15,245 nucleotides of DNA, from the NCBI GenBank assembly GCA_947449125.1, contig CANFQR010000011.1, forward strand, positions 1-15,245, in the 5' to 3' direction. A program made the translations under genes and the position numbers. Below are positions 14,941 through 15,245 of this stretch, piece after piece. The DNA comes from Bacteroidota bacterium (GTDB lineage: Bacteria > Bacteroidota > Bacteroidia > B-17B0 > Aurantibacillaceae). The notes under the pieces were generated by a model that saw only the letters and a program-made list of their open reading frames with translations, did not search any database and had not been told where the DNA came from. Position 1 is the stretch's first letter. Each line of letters opens with the position of its first letter.

Positions 14941-15245
14941 TTGTCTTGGTTTAATAAAATTATGCTTTGGATTCAATATTTCATTATTGTTTGCTTGTTG
15001 TTTTCCGTTTCTGCAAAATATCTGTCTCCTGCATTATTATGGTTGCCGGCATTTTTTGGTTTAGCATTTCCGGTCTTGTTTATTTTAAATTTAGTAATGG
15101 TTATTTTTTGGCTTGTTCAATTTAAATCTGTCATAACCTTCGGGATTATTGCCTTATTCATAAGTTTACCAACATCTTTAAAGTACTTTCAGATAAGTTT
15201 TGATTCCAAATTTACAAGCAAGCCGCTAAAAATAACATCTTACAA
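14941..15245 (+). CDS. Membrane-anchored endonuclease/exonuclease/phosphatase family protein, N-terminal part
   Basis: An open frame runs off the right edge with about 101 visible codons. It holds three hydrophobic segments (about 9-27, 32-59 and 60-80 from the TTG), including LPAFFGLAFPVLFILNLVMV, and then reaches KPLKITSY exactly at the edge. That layout is what I know for Bacteroidota EEP-domain proteins: a three-helix membrane anchor, then the catalytic domain starting at a (K)xxSYN strand, so the nuclease/phosphatase domain should lie just outside the window. The start is uncertain. TTG at 14941 keeps the SWFNKI segment typical of these N-termini; an ATG at 14962 and a TTG at 14905 are alternatives in the same frame. 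Confidence 0.75.
   Translation, partial: MSWFNKIMLWIQYFIIVCLLFSVSAKYLSPALLWLPAFFGLAFPVLFILNLVMVIFWLVQFKSVITFGIIALFISLPTSLKYFQISFDSKFTSKPLKITSY

Noticed and set aside
1..15245. CRISPR arrays, transposons, integrase or attachment sites, tRNA and rRNA genes
   Set aside because: No regularly spaced repeats, transposase or integrase motifs, terminal inverted repeats, or tRNA/rRNA-like sequence were seen on either strand by eye.

Overview
The window is a low-GC stretch of a Bacteroidota chromosome. Three things point to that phylum: the gene families present, the absence of Shine-Dalgarno sequences in front of the starts (upstream bases are A/T-rich instead), and several matches to the Bacteroidota -7 promoter box TAnnTTTG. 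I cannot place it below phylum. No tRNA, rRNA, CRISPR array, insertion sequence or phage gene was seen. Most of the window is ordinary, densely packed housekeeping sequence; the least explained part is the four-gene sigma-factor cassette at about 9.3-12.9 kb.

Region 1 (1-2555, minus strand). A small gene of unknown function (2283-2543) is followed by fbp (class I fructose-1,6-bisphosphatase), a family 2 glycosyltransferase with two C-terminal membrane helices, and a small membrane protein cut by the left edge. The last three genes are joined by stop/start overlaps and probably share one transcript. Region 2 (2664-5387). A lone secreted protein with an apparent TTG start faces a three-gene minus-strand unit: a thioredoxin-fold [2Fe-2S] ferredoxin, an unknown 116-residue protein and an SSAT-like GNAT acetyltransferase. 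A TIGR01777-type SDR epimerase is divergent from that unit.

Region 3 (5400-9053). birA (biotin-protein ligase without a DNA-binding domain) is divergent from rsfS-ftsH, an arrangement I recall from other Bacteroidota. The RsfS here carries an unusual lysine-rich N-terminal extension of about 90 residues. ftsH ends at a clear intrinsic terminator.

Region 4 (9054-12902, plus strand). After a 228-bp non-coding leader comes a tightly coupled cassette: an ECF sigma factor, a single-pass membrane protein with a large extracytoplasmic part (candidate anti-sigma factor or sensor), a secreted SUMF1-domain protein that lacks one of the two catalytic cysteines of formylglycine-generating enzymes, and a small secreted protein. 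It looks like an envelope-signalling unit with an unknown signal and output.

Region 5 (12903-15245, plus strand). gpmA (short cofactor-dependent phosphoglycerate mutase), a small HAD phosphatase, map (type I methionine aminopeptidase) and the membrane-anchored N-terminus of an endonuclease/exonuclease/phosphatase family protein cut by the right edge.
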